A stretch of 64,000 nucleotides of DNA from NCBI GenBank assembly GCA_946699065.1, contig CAMPDV010000008.1, forward strand, positions 992,001 to 1,056,000. Direction: 5' to 3'. Source of the stretch: Loxodes magnus. Its lineage: Eukaryota; Ciliophora; Karyorelictea; Loxodida; Loxodidae. Positions 1 through 10,855 of this stretch are shown here, piece by piece. Both the position numbers and the translations under genes were made by a program. Under the pieces are notes generated by a model, which saw nothing but the letters and a program-made list of their open reading frames with translations, ran no database searches and was not told the origin of the DNA. The number at the start of each line of letters is the position of its first letter. The stretch's first letter is position 1.

Positions 1-168
1 AATTAGATTAACATTAAAACAGCTAAGAGTTTATTTAAGTAAATACTTGAAGTTATATTTTAATAATTATTGATATGAAATTTTTGTTTATATGGTAATG
101 ATAATAGTTTATTTATTCAAATAGCGTATAAAAATATAAGGTTGTTATTTATATAATAATATAGCAAA

Positions 169-1560
169 ATGGAATAACGTAACCTTTCGTTTGATTCTGA
201 ATTAGATTTTCAGGACTGCTTTGAGAGCGAATATGATATGCATATTTCAAGTCCTTTTTAGGAAAACAAAGAGAGAAGATTTTCTGAAGATAATATACAG
301 GAGCTTGATAAAGAAGATGAAGCTTTAGAACCTGAAGAGAGCAAGCATTTAAGTAACGAAGAAAGTACCACACACGAAACTATTCCACAAAAGGCACGCG
401 AATCTATATCTCATTCAAAATAGGGAATGGAAAAAGTAAAAAGTTTTAAAAATGATAAAGATTTCCAGGAATTTGGTAATTTACATTTCGTATAACAAAT
501 TTATGCATTAGACAGTGAGTCTTTGCAAAGTTGTTCTATTAATTGCGTATAATTTTCTCCTAACTGTAGTATGTTGGCAGTGGCTGGAGAAGATGGAATA
601 ATTAGAATATGAGATATAGTTATAACAGATATAAGGACATTGTGCAACTATTATTGTGGAAAAGTTTTAAAGGGACATCAAAAGGAGATAGTAGATATTT
701 CATGATCTAATGATAGCTAATATTTACTCTCTGCAAGTAAAGACAAGGACGCAATATTATGAGATATTCAAAAATAATCCAAAATTCTTAAGTTTCCTCA
801 TAAAGACGAAATCACATCAATTTGCTTTCATCCAGGATAATAAGTATTTGCCACAGGATGTAATGACAAACACGTGAGAGTTTTTAATACGTATAAAGAG
901 TAAATAATTACCTACTAAAACTGTAAAAGAAAAGTAACAGCAGTAAAATATTCACCAAGTGGTTAATTTCTTGTAGTAGGAGTTGACCAAGGAATCTGCA
1001 TAATTTATGATTCTCAGGCACTAAAAAGAATAACAACAGTAGATGTAAGAAATAGATTTGGAAAATTCAGATCTGGAGAATATGTTACTTCAATTGACTT
1101 TTATCTTGATGAATCTGAGATTCTTGTTACTACTCTTGACAATAGAATAAGAAGAATTAGAGTTGAAGATTGAAAAACAGTTTCAAAATTTAAAGGGCAC
1201 TAGAGTTAAAAATAACTACTTAAAGGATATTATAGCCAAAATGGAATGCATGTTATATGTGCAAGTGAAGATGGATATGTTTATATTTGAAACCGAGAAA
1301 ATGAGCTTTACACCCCAATAGTTAATCCTAAGTACACAAGATACAAGAAAGACAGAAACTGCTCATGAGAAAAATTTGTACCAGTAGATTCAGACGTTCA
1401 AATAGCATTTTTTGCTCCTGAATAAGTATTACGAAAAGTAAAGGAGAAATATGCAGCTGAGAATACAAATTAAATGATAAATAGCATAATAATAACAGCA
1501 AGAAGTAATGGATGCATAAGAGTTTTTCATAATATCTTCGAATTAAATATAAATTAATGA
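169..1560 (+). CDS. WD40-repeat protein, WDR44-like
   Basis: 463 residues, no intron, ending TAA(Gln)-TGA(stop). An acidic N-terminus of about 130 residues is followed by a WD40 propeller. Visible blades include INCVQFSPN...GEDGIIRIW, VLKGHQKEIVDISW...ILWD, ITSICFHPG, VTAVKYSPSGQFLVVG and SEDGYVYIW. The C-terminal half follows the WDR44 pattern: a blade with ILVTTLDNRIRRIRV, then KGH/KGYYSQ, then YVYIWNRE with a short basic loop, then a final blade ICVF-like (GCIRVFHN). WDR44 proteins bind Rab11 and act in endosomal recycling; that role is inferred from family. All six Trp codons are in-frame TGA (for example the IRIW-D and ILW-D positions) and no TGG is used. The start is the first ATG after an AT-rich stretch with TATA-like sequence. 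Confidence 0.8.
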
Positions 1561-1972
1561 ATTTGTCCTTATTAACTTGATCTTTACATTCTAGATTTTA
1601 GCCCTACTCTATAAAAAGGTTCTATTTACTCTTATAATTTATCCTTTAGATAAATTTGAATTAGTATGTTAAAGCGCTAAACATATAAACTAAAGCTAAA
1701 CTAGTTTATTGAGCTATATAGATAAGTATAAAAAGGTATAAGTCTTAAATATTAAAGTATTGATATAAGTATACTAATCTTCATATGAAATAATCCAATA
1801 GATTTAGTTCTGACTTTATATATTTAGCATATCAATCTTCAATCTAATATTCAGGCTTTATTTTTAAATCTTATAATAACTTCCAATAGTGTTACTTACT
1901 TAATTTTAAAAGAGGTTTGGAGGTAATTTATTCATAAACAGTAGTTAAATAGATTGAATTTATAAATTAAAA
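1561..1972. other. intergenic, tandem plus-strand genes
   Basis: AT-rich spacer between the WD40 gene and SPT3. I see no coding signal or RNA gene. A TATAAATTAAAA stretch just before the SPT3 ATG is a likely promoter element. Confidence 0.5.
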
Positions 1973-3311
1973 ATGTCTAAAAAAAGCAAGCAAATAAGTA
2001 AAATTGAAATAGAGTAACTTAAAAAACTCTCAGAGTAAGCTTTATAATTATTGCTATAGATAAGAAATGCTTGAGTATGTCAACAAACTTGATTAGTCAT
2101 AAGTTTCTTTATTGCTTAATTCAATGAGCTGTCAGCCTGATTGGGTAAACGAGTCAATTTACCAGGATGTACCTGAGTCTAAACCTATTCAAGTAAATAA
2201 AGGTGAGAAAAAAGTAAAAAAATAAAAAATAAAGTATAGTGTAAAGTCTGGAAAAAAGGTATTATTAAAGGATTAATTTGCTCAACTAATGTATGTATAT
2301 GGAGATTGTAAAAACGTAAATTAAGAAACTCTAGAGATCTTAATGCAAAAGATAAGAGTATGGCTTTAATCAATAATAAAGAAGGCTGATAAAACTAATA
2401 TTTTCAACTATTTTAAAAAGAAATTCTCTAAAGAGTTCTAAAGATACAAGAACTTCAAGAAAATAGAAAATACGTCTAACTATTTTAGATCATCCATTCT
2501 ATTTAACTAAATAGATAGCTTAACTTCTGAATCAGAAAACGAACATTAAGAGGAAATTTAAAACGAAGAAGTGTTTTAGTATAATGACTTAAGAACAGAA
2601 AGGATGAACCGTGAAGAGTATAATTAATTTTGCTAATATTAAGAAATCTAGCTTAGTAAGAATTAAAACTAGTTCTCATAATGATTAGGCATTTCTTGTG
2701 AAAAATTGCAGATAGTAACTTAAAAGAAATATTAAGCTTTTCTAAAGTTCTTAGGATTCTTAGTCAGGAAAAAAATATAATATATGGTTGAACAAGCAAT
2801 TCGTAATAGAGTCGGAGATTTGAATTTATAAATTCTTGAAAAACCCATCGAACCTGATGAAATTTAAATTGCCATTGTTTAGCCTCCCACTCCACAATCA
2901 GCAGAAAAATTGTATGAAAGATGAATTGCAAAGTAAAAAAAAAGTTCTAAGTTATAATAATTTAAATAACTAAGTGAATAAGAAAAAAAACTTTGACAAG
3001 AAAGGTCTAAAGGAGAATATGAAGTTAAACTAAGAGAAGTAAATAAAAAAATGGAAGTTTAGAGTTAATATGGAAAATTCTTAGAAGATCAGATATATTT
3101 AAAAAAAATAAAATATTGTAGTACGGAAATGCTAAATTCATTTTTTGAAATTTATAAAAAAATGAAAACCTAAAAGCTGTCTAATACATTCATAAATTAA
3201 TCTGATTAACCAATTACTATTATAAAAACATTTTCGGACACAATTTCAACTCTATTTGTGATTTATCATTCAATCGCATTATTATTTCAACAAATCAATG
3301 TCGTCTCTTGA
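1973..3311 (+). CDS. SPT3: SAGA complex subunit SPT3
   Basis: Two exons (intron 2035-2059), 437 residues if the TGA at 3309-3311 is the stop. The first histone fold reads VLLKDQFAQLMYVYGD followed by a helix ILMQKIRVWLQSIIKKA and FKKKFSKEFQRYKNF, like SPT3/TAF13. The linker ERMNREEYNQFCQYQEIQLS and then FSQWLGISCEKLQ align with the SPT3-specific block before the second histone fold (human SUPT3H has EFCESRQ...FRDWLD). The conserved Trp is encoded by TGA at 2682-2684, so that TGA cannot be a stop. The second fold continues to about residue 290, with a charged C-terminus beyond it. SPT3 delivers TBP to promoters within SAGA. The 3' end is uncertain: the same frame has only one further TGA (3393) before 5295. 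Confidence 0.8.
2035..2059 (+). other. 25-nt spliceosomal intron in SPT3
   Basis: Begins GTAAGC and ends CTATAG. Its removal joins ...LKKLSE to QEMLEYVNKLD and puts exon 1 (62 nt) in frame with the conserved SPT3 histone fold. Unspliced reading of exon 1 drifts out of the SPT3 frame. Confidence 0.7.
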
Positions 3312-5695
3312 ATTACTAATAAACTCTAAAATATTATTAAAGAATAAATTTTTCTAAGTTATTAGGCTGAAATAAATAGGCTTTCTTTACTCTGAGTTTA
3401 TAATATTACCGAATATAAAATTTCTTCTTTATAATTAACTAAAACTTAGCAATTGATATTACTTTACTTTTATGTTGATTTGGTTCATGAAATTACAAAA
3501 AATGATCCTAATCCATTTGCTATTTAAGAGAAAAGCTGTTTCATTTATTAATGGATTTTTATTTTAAATGGTTTTTAGAATATTGTAGCAATTATTAAAA
3601 ATAGAATTTTAACAATTAGATATAAGGTATTTTAAATTGGTAGTGCTAAAATTTCTTAATTAGATATTTTAACTTATATCTGTATTTGCTAATTATATTA
3701 AAAAAATTAAATTTCTACTAGTTTAGTTTGTCAAACGGCTTTTTAATTCATTTATCAATATTAATTTATATCAATTATATATCTAAAACCTAGAGGATTA
3801 CTTATGCAAAACATTTCGAATCATTTAAAATCTATTAAAATACCTAGTAAATGCTTTGAATCAATTCATTTTAAATAAACAAACTACTTTCACTTTCTGC
3901 TAGGACTTTATATAGCTTTAAATAATTTTTAATTCTTTCACTCTCTCTCTATCATCTTTACAAATTAAAATGCCTTTCATTAAGTTTGTATTAATATACT
4001 CATAAGCTAAAATAAAATAAATGAAATAAGTATAGATATCACTGAATATCTTGATAACTCTAGCTTATTTATATTTAAAGAATATTTTAAACTTATTAAG
4101 CTAAGTTTAATATTTAGTATTTAATCTACTTTCTTTAAAATTTTGTTTAATTAAGACCTTGATATTTAATAATGCAAATAAAGGTTAAATTTTGGTTTAT
4201 AAGAATCATTATTGCTTTTATATATGGTTGATAGAAGTAAGCAATAATAAGAGAGTGCTTAATTACATAAAATTTAAGCTATTCTTTACTTTCAATAAGC
4301 ACTTTATATTATTTACTTATTAAGCAATTAAAATATCTAAGCTTAGATTTAATATCCATTACAAATATATCCCTAATATAAAGCATCAGCTTATTATTTT
4401 GTTCTACTCCTAGTTATTTCTTTTTTAAACTATATCCCAATTTAATTTATAGGACTTTAAGAATAGATGCAAGTATTTCTAGAACATAGAAAGTTAATAT
4501 TCATTATTTTTATATAATTAAGTAATTTGAATAAAGCTATATCTAGGATATTTAATAGTTCAGTGCAAAATTAAAGTGACTAACACTTAATATTGTCTAT
4601 TTACTTTATTTTCTTGGTTCTTTGCTTATAGACTGGTTAGGTTTCTTTTATTTAACTTTTCTAATTTAAAAGCATAATTTTATTCTATCAAACAAGCATT
4701 TTTAGCTTCTTAATTTTTTTGCACGTTTTAAAGAATTTTCTTAAATTACAACTTCCAGAGTTATTAATAATAAGAGTATGTGGAATAGATAATATATAAC
4801 TTAGAAACTGTATAAAGTTAGGATTTTATTCAATGGCTAACTCTATTTTATCTTAAATAAATCGTTTGTCATTTATCAGAACCTATTTATAAAACCATTA
4901 GCCGATGCTCTATTTCATGCTTTTATCTTAATAATTCCAAAAGAGTATTTATTACTTTAGAAGTAACTAATAAAATATATAACCTAAGAATCTATTTCAA
5001 TAGATCAATGAATTAAAGAAATACAAGCAATTGAAATACTACAAAAATTATGAAAGAACTAAAAAAAAGCTAATAAGAAATGGCTTTAAGTTATAAAGAG
5101 CTTTTGATTAATTTTCTCAATTATTATAGCAAAGTAAATTATTTTTAGAGCTAATTTTTAAACTTAAGTATCTTTAGATTATTATACTTCAAACCTTTTT
5201 ATAAGCTATAATTTTAAGTTTTAAATTATACCTTACCATTTATATTTAGGGTAATATTCCTTAATTTAAGTACCTTAGCATTTTTTTCTTTTGTTGAGAA
5301 TTTAAATAATTATAATAGAAATTAATAATAAAAAATAAAAGAATGCTAGTAGATATAACTAATTACAATAAGTAGGCTATCTATAAACATTTGCAAATAA
5401 TTTGAAAATAGATCCTGAATATGAAACTTCTTCTTTGTTGTAAAATAAATAAATATAATAAGAAGCTAATAGATGATAGGGCTCATTACTTTTACTAAAT
5501 AATAGATAGCTTTATAAGGAATATTACTCTCTATTTTTAAATAGCTATTATTTGATTGGATTTTTAACACTCTTATATAATTAATCTTTAATATCTAGAA
5601 AAAGCAATTTTTAATATTAAATTGAAATAGTTAAATAGGTTTACTATAATTTCCTGTTTATAGACAAGTTTTGAGAATACAAGTCATCTGTGCTT
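3312..5695. other. AT-rich region, long TGA-poor frame, function unknown
   Basis: No recognisable domain. The SPT3 frame runs from 3393 to 5295 without an in-frame TGA, about 630 codons. Most TGA trinucleotides there fall in the phase expected when Asp/Glu codons follow T-ending codons. The product would be very rich in I, F, L, Y, N, Q and K and matches nothing I know. It may be a fast-evolving gene, an SPT3 extension, or chance in low-G DNA. Confidence 0.25.
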
Positions 5696-5700
5696 TCTCA

Positions 5701-5890
5701 TATTTAAAATTATTACAATTCTCTTATTTCAAAACTGATAAACATTAAGAATTATGACGTTGAATTTTTACTTTAGCTTTCGATTTATACTTCTATCATA
5801 TTGCAAAAACTATATTAACTACACTCTATCCCAAAGGTGCAAATACGTTAATATAAGTTGATAAAGTTAACAAGTCAATTATACAATCTC
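5701..5890. repeat. dispersed direct repeat, copy A (partner 11528-11718)
   Basis: About 190 bp alignable base for base with 11528-11718 in the same orientation, with scattered substitutions and few indels. Shared blocks include TTATACTTCTATCATATTGC, AAAGGTGCAAATA and GTTAATATAAGTTG. Confidence 0.85.
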
Positions 5891-5912
5891 TTTCCTTGAG
5901 GCTTAGCACCAT
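5701..5912 (-). pseudogene. solo C-terminal fragment of the giant Cys-rich membrane protein
   Basis: Read on the minus strand this segment encodes DCIIDLLTLSTYINVFAPLG, then AIWQKYK and IQRHNSQ...LSVLKQEN. It is nearly the same as the last membrane segment and following basic tail of the giant gene at 10856-19853 (DCIIDVLTLTTYINIFAPLV...). Nucleotide identity is high over about 190 bp (5701-5890 against 11528-11718) and stops abruptly at both ends. The TGA encoding Trp in AIWQ is preserved. An ATG lies at 5912-5910 just before the homology (MVLSLKERD...), but the extracellular part and the earlier membrane segments are absent. I read it as a truncated duplicate. Similarity at the protein level shows that it descends from coding sequence. 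Confidence 0.65.
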
Positions 5913-5929
5913 TTTAATTAGTAAATCAT

Positions 5930-6145
5930 AGCTTATTTACTATTATGTGAAGAGATTCGAGACTTCCAAACTCATTATATTTTTGCCTCATTTCCTAGGC
6001 TTTTCTTCAGAGGCGAAAGACTTATGCAGATATGTGACTCTTTTGATACCTTATTCCTGGTACTAGGCATTCTAGGATGTCGTTAACTCATTCTTTATGG
6101 ATTCGCAAAGAATCCTGCTTTGAATTCTGACATCTTTTTTTGTAT
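5930..6145. other. GC-richer segment with hairpins and T-run, candidate structured RNA
   Basis: This stretch is visibly richer in G and C than its surroundings and has no convincing frame. It can form GCCTC(5985-5989)/GAGGC(6010-6014) and GGATTC(6099-6104)/GAATCC(6110-6115) with a 5-nt loop. It ends in seven T residues (6135-6141), as a Pol III terminator would. I compared it by eye with U5, U6, U3, SRP and RNase P signature motifs and found no match. It could instead be a remnant of the duplicated gene next to it. Confidence 0.2.
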
Positions 6146-9124
6146 AATATAATAAAAACATTATAATTATAATATAATAAAGAATGAGTGCATTAATTAA
6201 TAAAAGTATTAAGTAAGCATGAAGTAAAGCACTATAACTAGAGCTAATATTACTATTTAAATAGAAAGCTTAAATATTAATCAAACGTTATATGTCCTTA
6301 ATCTTTGTATTAGCATGCTATTTCTAGAAATTTAAATAGTGATGGAACTATTAAATATATAAAAAGAAGATAATTAGTTTTAACTAGTAGGATTAATATA
6401 AGATTGTAGATTCTATAGCATCTATTTATTTATAATTAAAAAGATTAAACATTTTATTTTTAGGATAAAATTGAAATTAATAAGAGAGAAATACTCATTC
6501 TGGAAATTTCGTAGACAACTGAAAGAAGCTAGGCTACTTAATCTTGAGATTCAATAGCTAAGCAAATGAAATAATACTTATAATTTATTTATTTCATACT
6601 GAGGATAGCAGTTTAGCATAACATCAATAAATAGTCCTATTTATAAGTTAAGGGGGTAATAATTCAAATATTTTAGTAAGATATGAATTGACTTCTTTTG
6701 TAGGCTTAACTTAAAAAAAGAACTACAGATCTGATGTGAAAGAGATGAGTATGAAGATAATTATTTGAAAGAAATGAGGATATCATACTAGAAAAGAACT
6801 AAAGATTAAATATCAAGTAGATTTATAAATTTTTCCAATTTTTCCATAAAAATAAGAATAAGTCCTAATATTCATAATTCTCGCAAGAACTTTTAGCTAT
6901 TAAAAGAAACTTCTTATTAAAGTAAGAAATGAAAAATAGTTAATTCAATTAAGCTAAGATTTTGAGTAGAAACTACAAGCATTCTAAATGATTTCAAGAA
7001 AATAGAACAGAATTATCAGCGTAGAAATTATATGGGGAGAGATTATGACAAAATCTCAAAGAAAGCATTTTAAGATTAAGTAGATTTAGGCGGATTACTT
7101 CTTTAAGAAGAATTTCAATTGCTAAAGGTCTAAAGAACCTGCAATACTATTATAATTGAGCAAATAATTCTATAATAGCACTTAATAAAAATGAACTAGC
7201 TTTCTAATTAAAAGTTATATTTTTATATCAGTTTCTTATAATTTAAGTATATTATTTATTCCTAAAGAATTAATTATTAATAAGATTTATACTTATATCG
7301 ATTATTGAGCTTATTCAATAGAATTTCTTATGTATCTTAAGTGAAATCATTTTAAATGATAATGCTATTTGCAAATTACTAATCTTTGAGTTAAATAAGG
7401 AAATTTTAACTATTTCTAACTATTTATAGCTATATTTGCTAACCTATTAGTAAAGCACTGTAATGTTTCCTTATTAAATTAGTTTAATTATTTAACTTGT
7501 TGATGCTGATTAAGGAGGTGTATTTTGATATTTAGGATAAATGCTTTATATTAAAAGCAATAATTTATATTTCGTTCATGCTTTATTAGCAGATTTTATT
7601 ATTTAGAAAGCTAAAATTAACTTTAATTGCTATTCAAAAATAATTATTAATACATCTTTCTTCAATTGCACAGCTTAGCATATTTTAGTTAATTAGGCTA
7701 TGCTAAAAATCCCAAATTTGAAGATTAAAAAGATTTAGATTGACTAATGGCAAGTTAATGATAAGCTAAAAGAAGAATAAGAAGCAGGTATAATTTATAA
7801 ATAAATATCCTATTGATAAATATAAATTAGTTTACTTATAATATTAATTTTAGTTAATACCAAGTAGCTTCTTCTAGTTCAAATAATTAACTGATCTTCT
7901 TTGTTTATTGATACATTTAGTTATTCATGCTATCATATTGCACTATTAACTAGGATCTTTTTCATAAATTTCTACATTCGTTTCCTAGCTAATACAATTA
8001 AAGGAAAAGATTAATAGCTTTAATAAAAACAGAGGAATTAGTTAGTAAAAAGACTTAAAGTAGCTAATAAAATAATTTTGATTAGAAGATACTTTTTAAT
8101 TTACAAGAACAATGAAATAATTTCTAAAGCATTTAGAATAATTAATTTAATAGTAATAAGACAATAAGTATATTACAAAGGTACAAATACCACTAAAGTT
8201 AATTAATGTTTGGTAAATGTATTTCCAAGTTGATTTATTAGAATGTAGTCAAAGTATTAATGTATTAAATTATAATTAATTTACATTAAGCATTATTTAA
8301 AATATATCATAGTAAGATATTTTATTTCAATCTAAAAGGTTATTAGGTTATAGATATCTTAGTAATTACATAAAAGATATAAGGTAATTAAAAATATCTT
8401 ATGCCTTGGATCATTAAGCAAAGCTATTAATTATAATAACTAGAAATACAATACTTTTAAATAATTGACTCTTTAATTAGGTAGTTAAGGGAGTATTTAC
8501 TTTTAATAATGATTGGATATCATTGCAGATACTTTGTAATAATATTTATTATAAGCATATTAAAATTAAATTTCTTATAACTTAGATACTAGAAAAATGT
8601 GGCATATAGACTGCAAGCATAGAAATAGTAATGAAGATCTAAATACTTCTAAGGAAATTACAGCTATTATTATGTCCAAAGATTTTTGCATATATTTAAG
8701 ATTTTTATAGTGAAATAATATTTAATTAAAGTGAAACTATTATATAAATATAGTTTTAATTATTTTCTAGCACCTAATCATGTATTAAGTTAGTGAAAAT
8801 TATTCCTAAGACAAATAAACCTTCCTTTATCAAGATATTATATCACATACTAAACTTATCCTAAGAAGGCTTTTCTATTATTTCTAGCGAGCTTTGAATT
8901 TAATCTAAATTAGCAGAAACTATAATTTTTACTTTAAGCTTAATTATGGAAAATAATTACTTTTACTAAAAATGCCTATTTGACTCATAGTTAGTCCCTG
9001 CAATGATAAAAATGCAGACTAAGAAATAATTAGCTTCTAATTCAGTGGAAAGCCAAATATTGCAATTTAAAAATGACTTATGAATTATCTTTATTACATA
9101 TTATAAATCACAAATTTAAAGTAT
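6146..9124. other. AT-rich region with weak coding-like patches
   Basis: No gene can be supported. Around 7490-7800 a plus-strand frame reads ADQGGVFWYLGQ, then IIINTSFFNCTAQ, then NDKLKEEQEAG. This resembles the N.SFxNC.A...GG pattern of beta-helix repeats in ciliate surface proteins. TGA phases over 7.3-9.0 kb are mixed (about 13, 8 and 4 in the three frames), so an intact gene is unlikely. Decayed coding sequence or chance are both possible. Confidence 0.25.
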
Positions 9125-9979
9125 TCAAAGAGAAAAACCAAATATCAGATCATTTGCTAAATTGTCAACAATTTTACTTAGATGATTTATCGTTGCTTTA
9201 GTAGTGTAAGGTGCAAAATAACTTACATTATATAGCTTATAAATAAATTCATTCAGTTATAAACTATCTATATTTACATTATCACAATTTAAAAACGTAA
9301 TGCTTTATTTTAATTCGCTCCTATTATCGCCAAAATTTTACTACTTGAAGAATATAAAACAGAGAAACCCCATGGAGTATAAAATGAAAGTTGATCCTGT
9401 CACTACTAAATCGTATTAATTCACTACATTCGCATATCTATCAACGTCATATACATATAGTCTTCTTGTCGTTTTATCACTGGAAAATATATAAACTCCA
9501 CTATTTGCATCTTATTTTGGAAACATACAAACACCTACTGAAGTGAAAAATTGACCTTAAGTCTTTATGCCTGTAAAATTAAACACTTTCTAATAAACGC
9601 CTATTCCTGCTACTGTTTGAACGAAAGTTGTTGTTTAACTTTGTTCAATTAATTCTTAGTTTCCATTTTATTCATATCTACTTTTCAGTTACTTCCATTC
9701 ATTTTTTTAATCTTTCCATGTTTCTTTATAATGCTACTCTTATTCTTTATCTAACAAAAATTTCTTATCTACCACATTCCTCTAGAATTCTTCCATTTAA
9801 TTAATCAGAAATTCAATATCTGAATATAACTTATCATTCACATCAACATTTTCTAGTCAATCTAATGCTTTAGATATACACTCGCCAACATCACTTCTCT
9901 ATTCTTGTAAAAGACTTCTACTGTTCGAAATTTATACAAAGCAGATGCAATGAATCAATATAACCAAAGCTATTTTCAT
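9125..9979 (-). CDS. small secreted protein, unknown function
   Basis: 284 residues. The N-terminus MKIALVILIHCICFVQ is a clear signal peptide. Next comes a charged, probably helical region with KALDWLENVDVNDKLYSDIE and KETWKDQKNEWKQLKSRYEQ. A beta-rich part follows, with TTTFVQTVAGIGVYQKV, FTGIKTQGQFFTSVGV and SGVYIFSSDKTTRRLYVYDV, then a hydrophobic stretch ILYSMGFLCFIFF. Of about 22 TGA trinucleotides on this strand only one is in frame (Trp at 9859-9857), which supports coding through to the TGA at 9127-9125. TATAAA lies directly before the ATG. I do not recognise the family. A decayed copy lies at 24480-25170, so the gene has been duplicated. The part after about residue 205 is less certain. 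Confidence 0.6.
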
Positions 9980-10855
9980 TTTATAAACTTTTTTTTTCAA
10001 CTCCCTTTTATAGACAGCGTAGGGAGATACTTTGTATAGCCCAAGTAGTTATGAAGTTAATTGCTTTATCTTTTTTAATTATATAATCATATATTTTTAA
10101 GTTTTTTAAATAAAAGCTTACTTTTCATTTAATTTTATGCATATTAATATATCAAATAGATGACTACTGATTTAGTCCTATCAAATTATTAATTCTCTTA
10201 TTTTAAATTTAATTTAAGTGTTATTTAATATGCTCCATTAATAGGAAATTTCTTCACTCTTTGCTTTTATTTAATTTAAATTAAGGTATAGACAATTTAG
10301 CTTTAATAAGCAAAAGAAATTGTTATAAGATTGAAATATGAAGGCTATTTAATTATAATATCTAATTATTAGCTTAGTTAGATGTAGATCATTCTATTAT
10401 ACTCTTTCTTCTTTTGATTATTCTTATCTTAACTAATATCAATTATTACATTTAATCAAAATTAATTTACCTACAAGCTAGATAATCTTATATCATTAGC
10501 TAAAACCCTTACTAAAATAGAGTGACTATGCTTTTGAAATAAAGCTCTTATTATTTTATTAGATATTCAAGAAATTGTGCTTTGGTATTATATTCTAATT
10601 AGCCTTCTTTGATAATTCTATGAGAGTTCATTTAAATAATATTATTAACTCGTAGATTCAATGCTAGAAGCTTTTAAAAGCTTAAAGCTTTCATTTAAAT
10701 CAAGCCAATTAGTTAATTTAAAGTGCAGAAAGGTTGAAATAATAATTTATGGAATCAACTACAAGATTCTATCTTTTCTTTAGAAAATTCTGTAGTAAAT
10801 TAAAGAATTTAGTTAAATCCGATTGCACATAATCTAAGCAATTAAAAAAGTATCT
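9980..10855. other. AT-rich spacer between two minus-strand genes
   Basis: Contains the likely promoter of the secreted-protein gene (TATAAA at the ATG, plus a TATAGACAGCGTAGGGAG segment just upstream). I see no further gene. Confidence 0.4.

Noticed and set aside
5940-5975. tRNA B-box-like GATTCGAGAC
   Set aside because: No matching T-stem, no A-box at the right distance and no acceptor stem. No tRNA gene was found anywhere in the window by eye.
5990-6030. U5 snRNA-like loop (TCTTTCGCC on the minus strand)
   Set aside because: The U5 loop requires GCCTTTTAC; here GCC is followed by TCTGAAG, and there is no Sm site in place.
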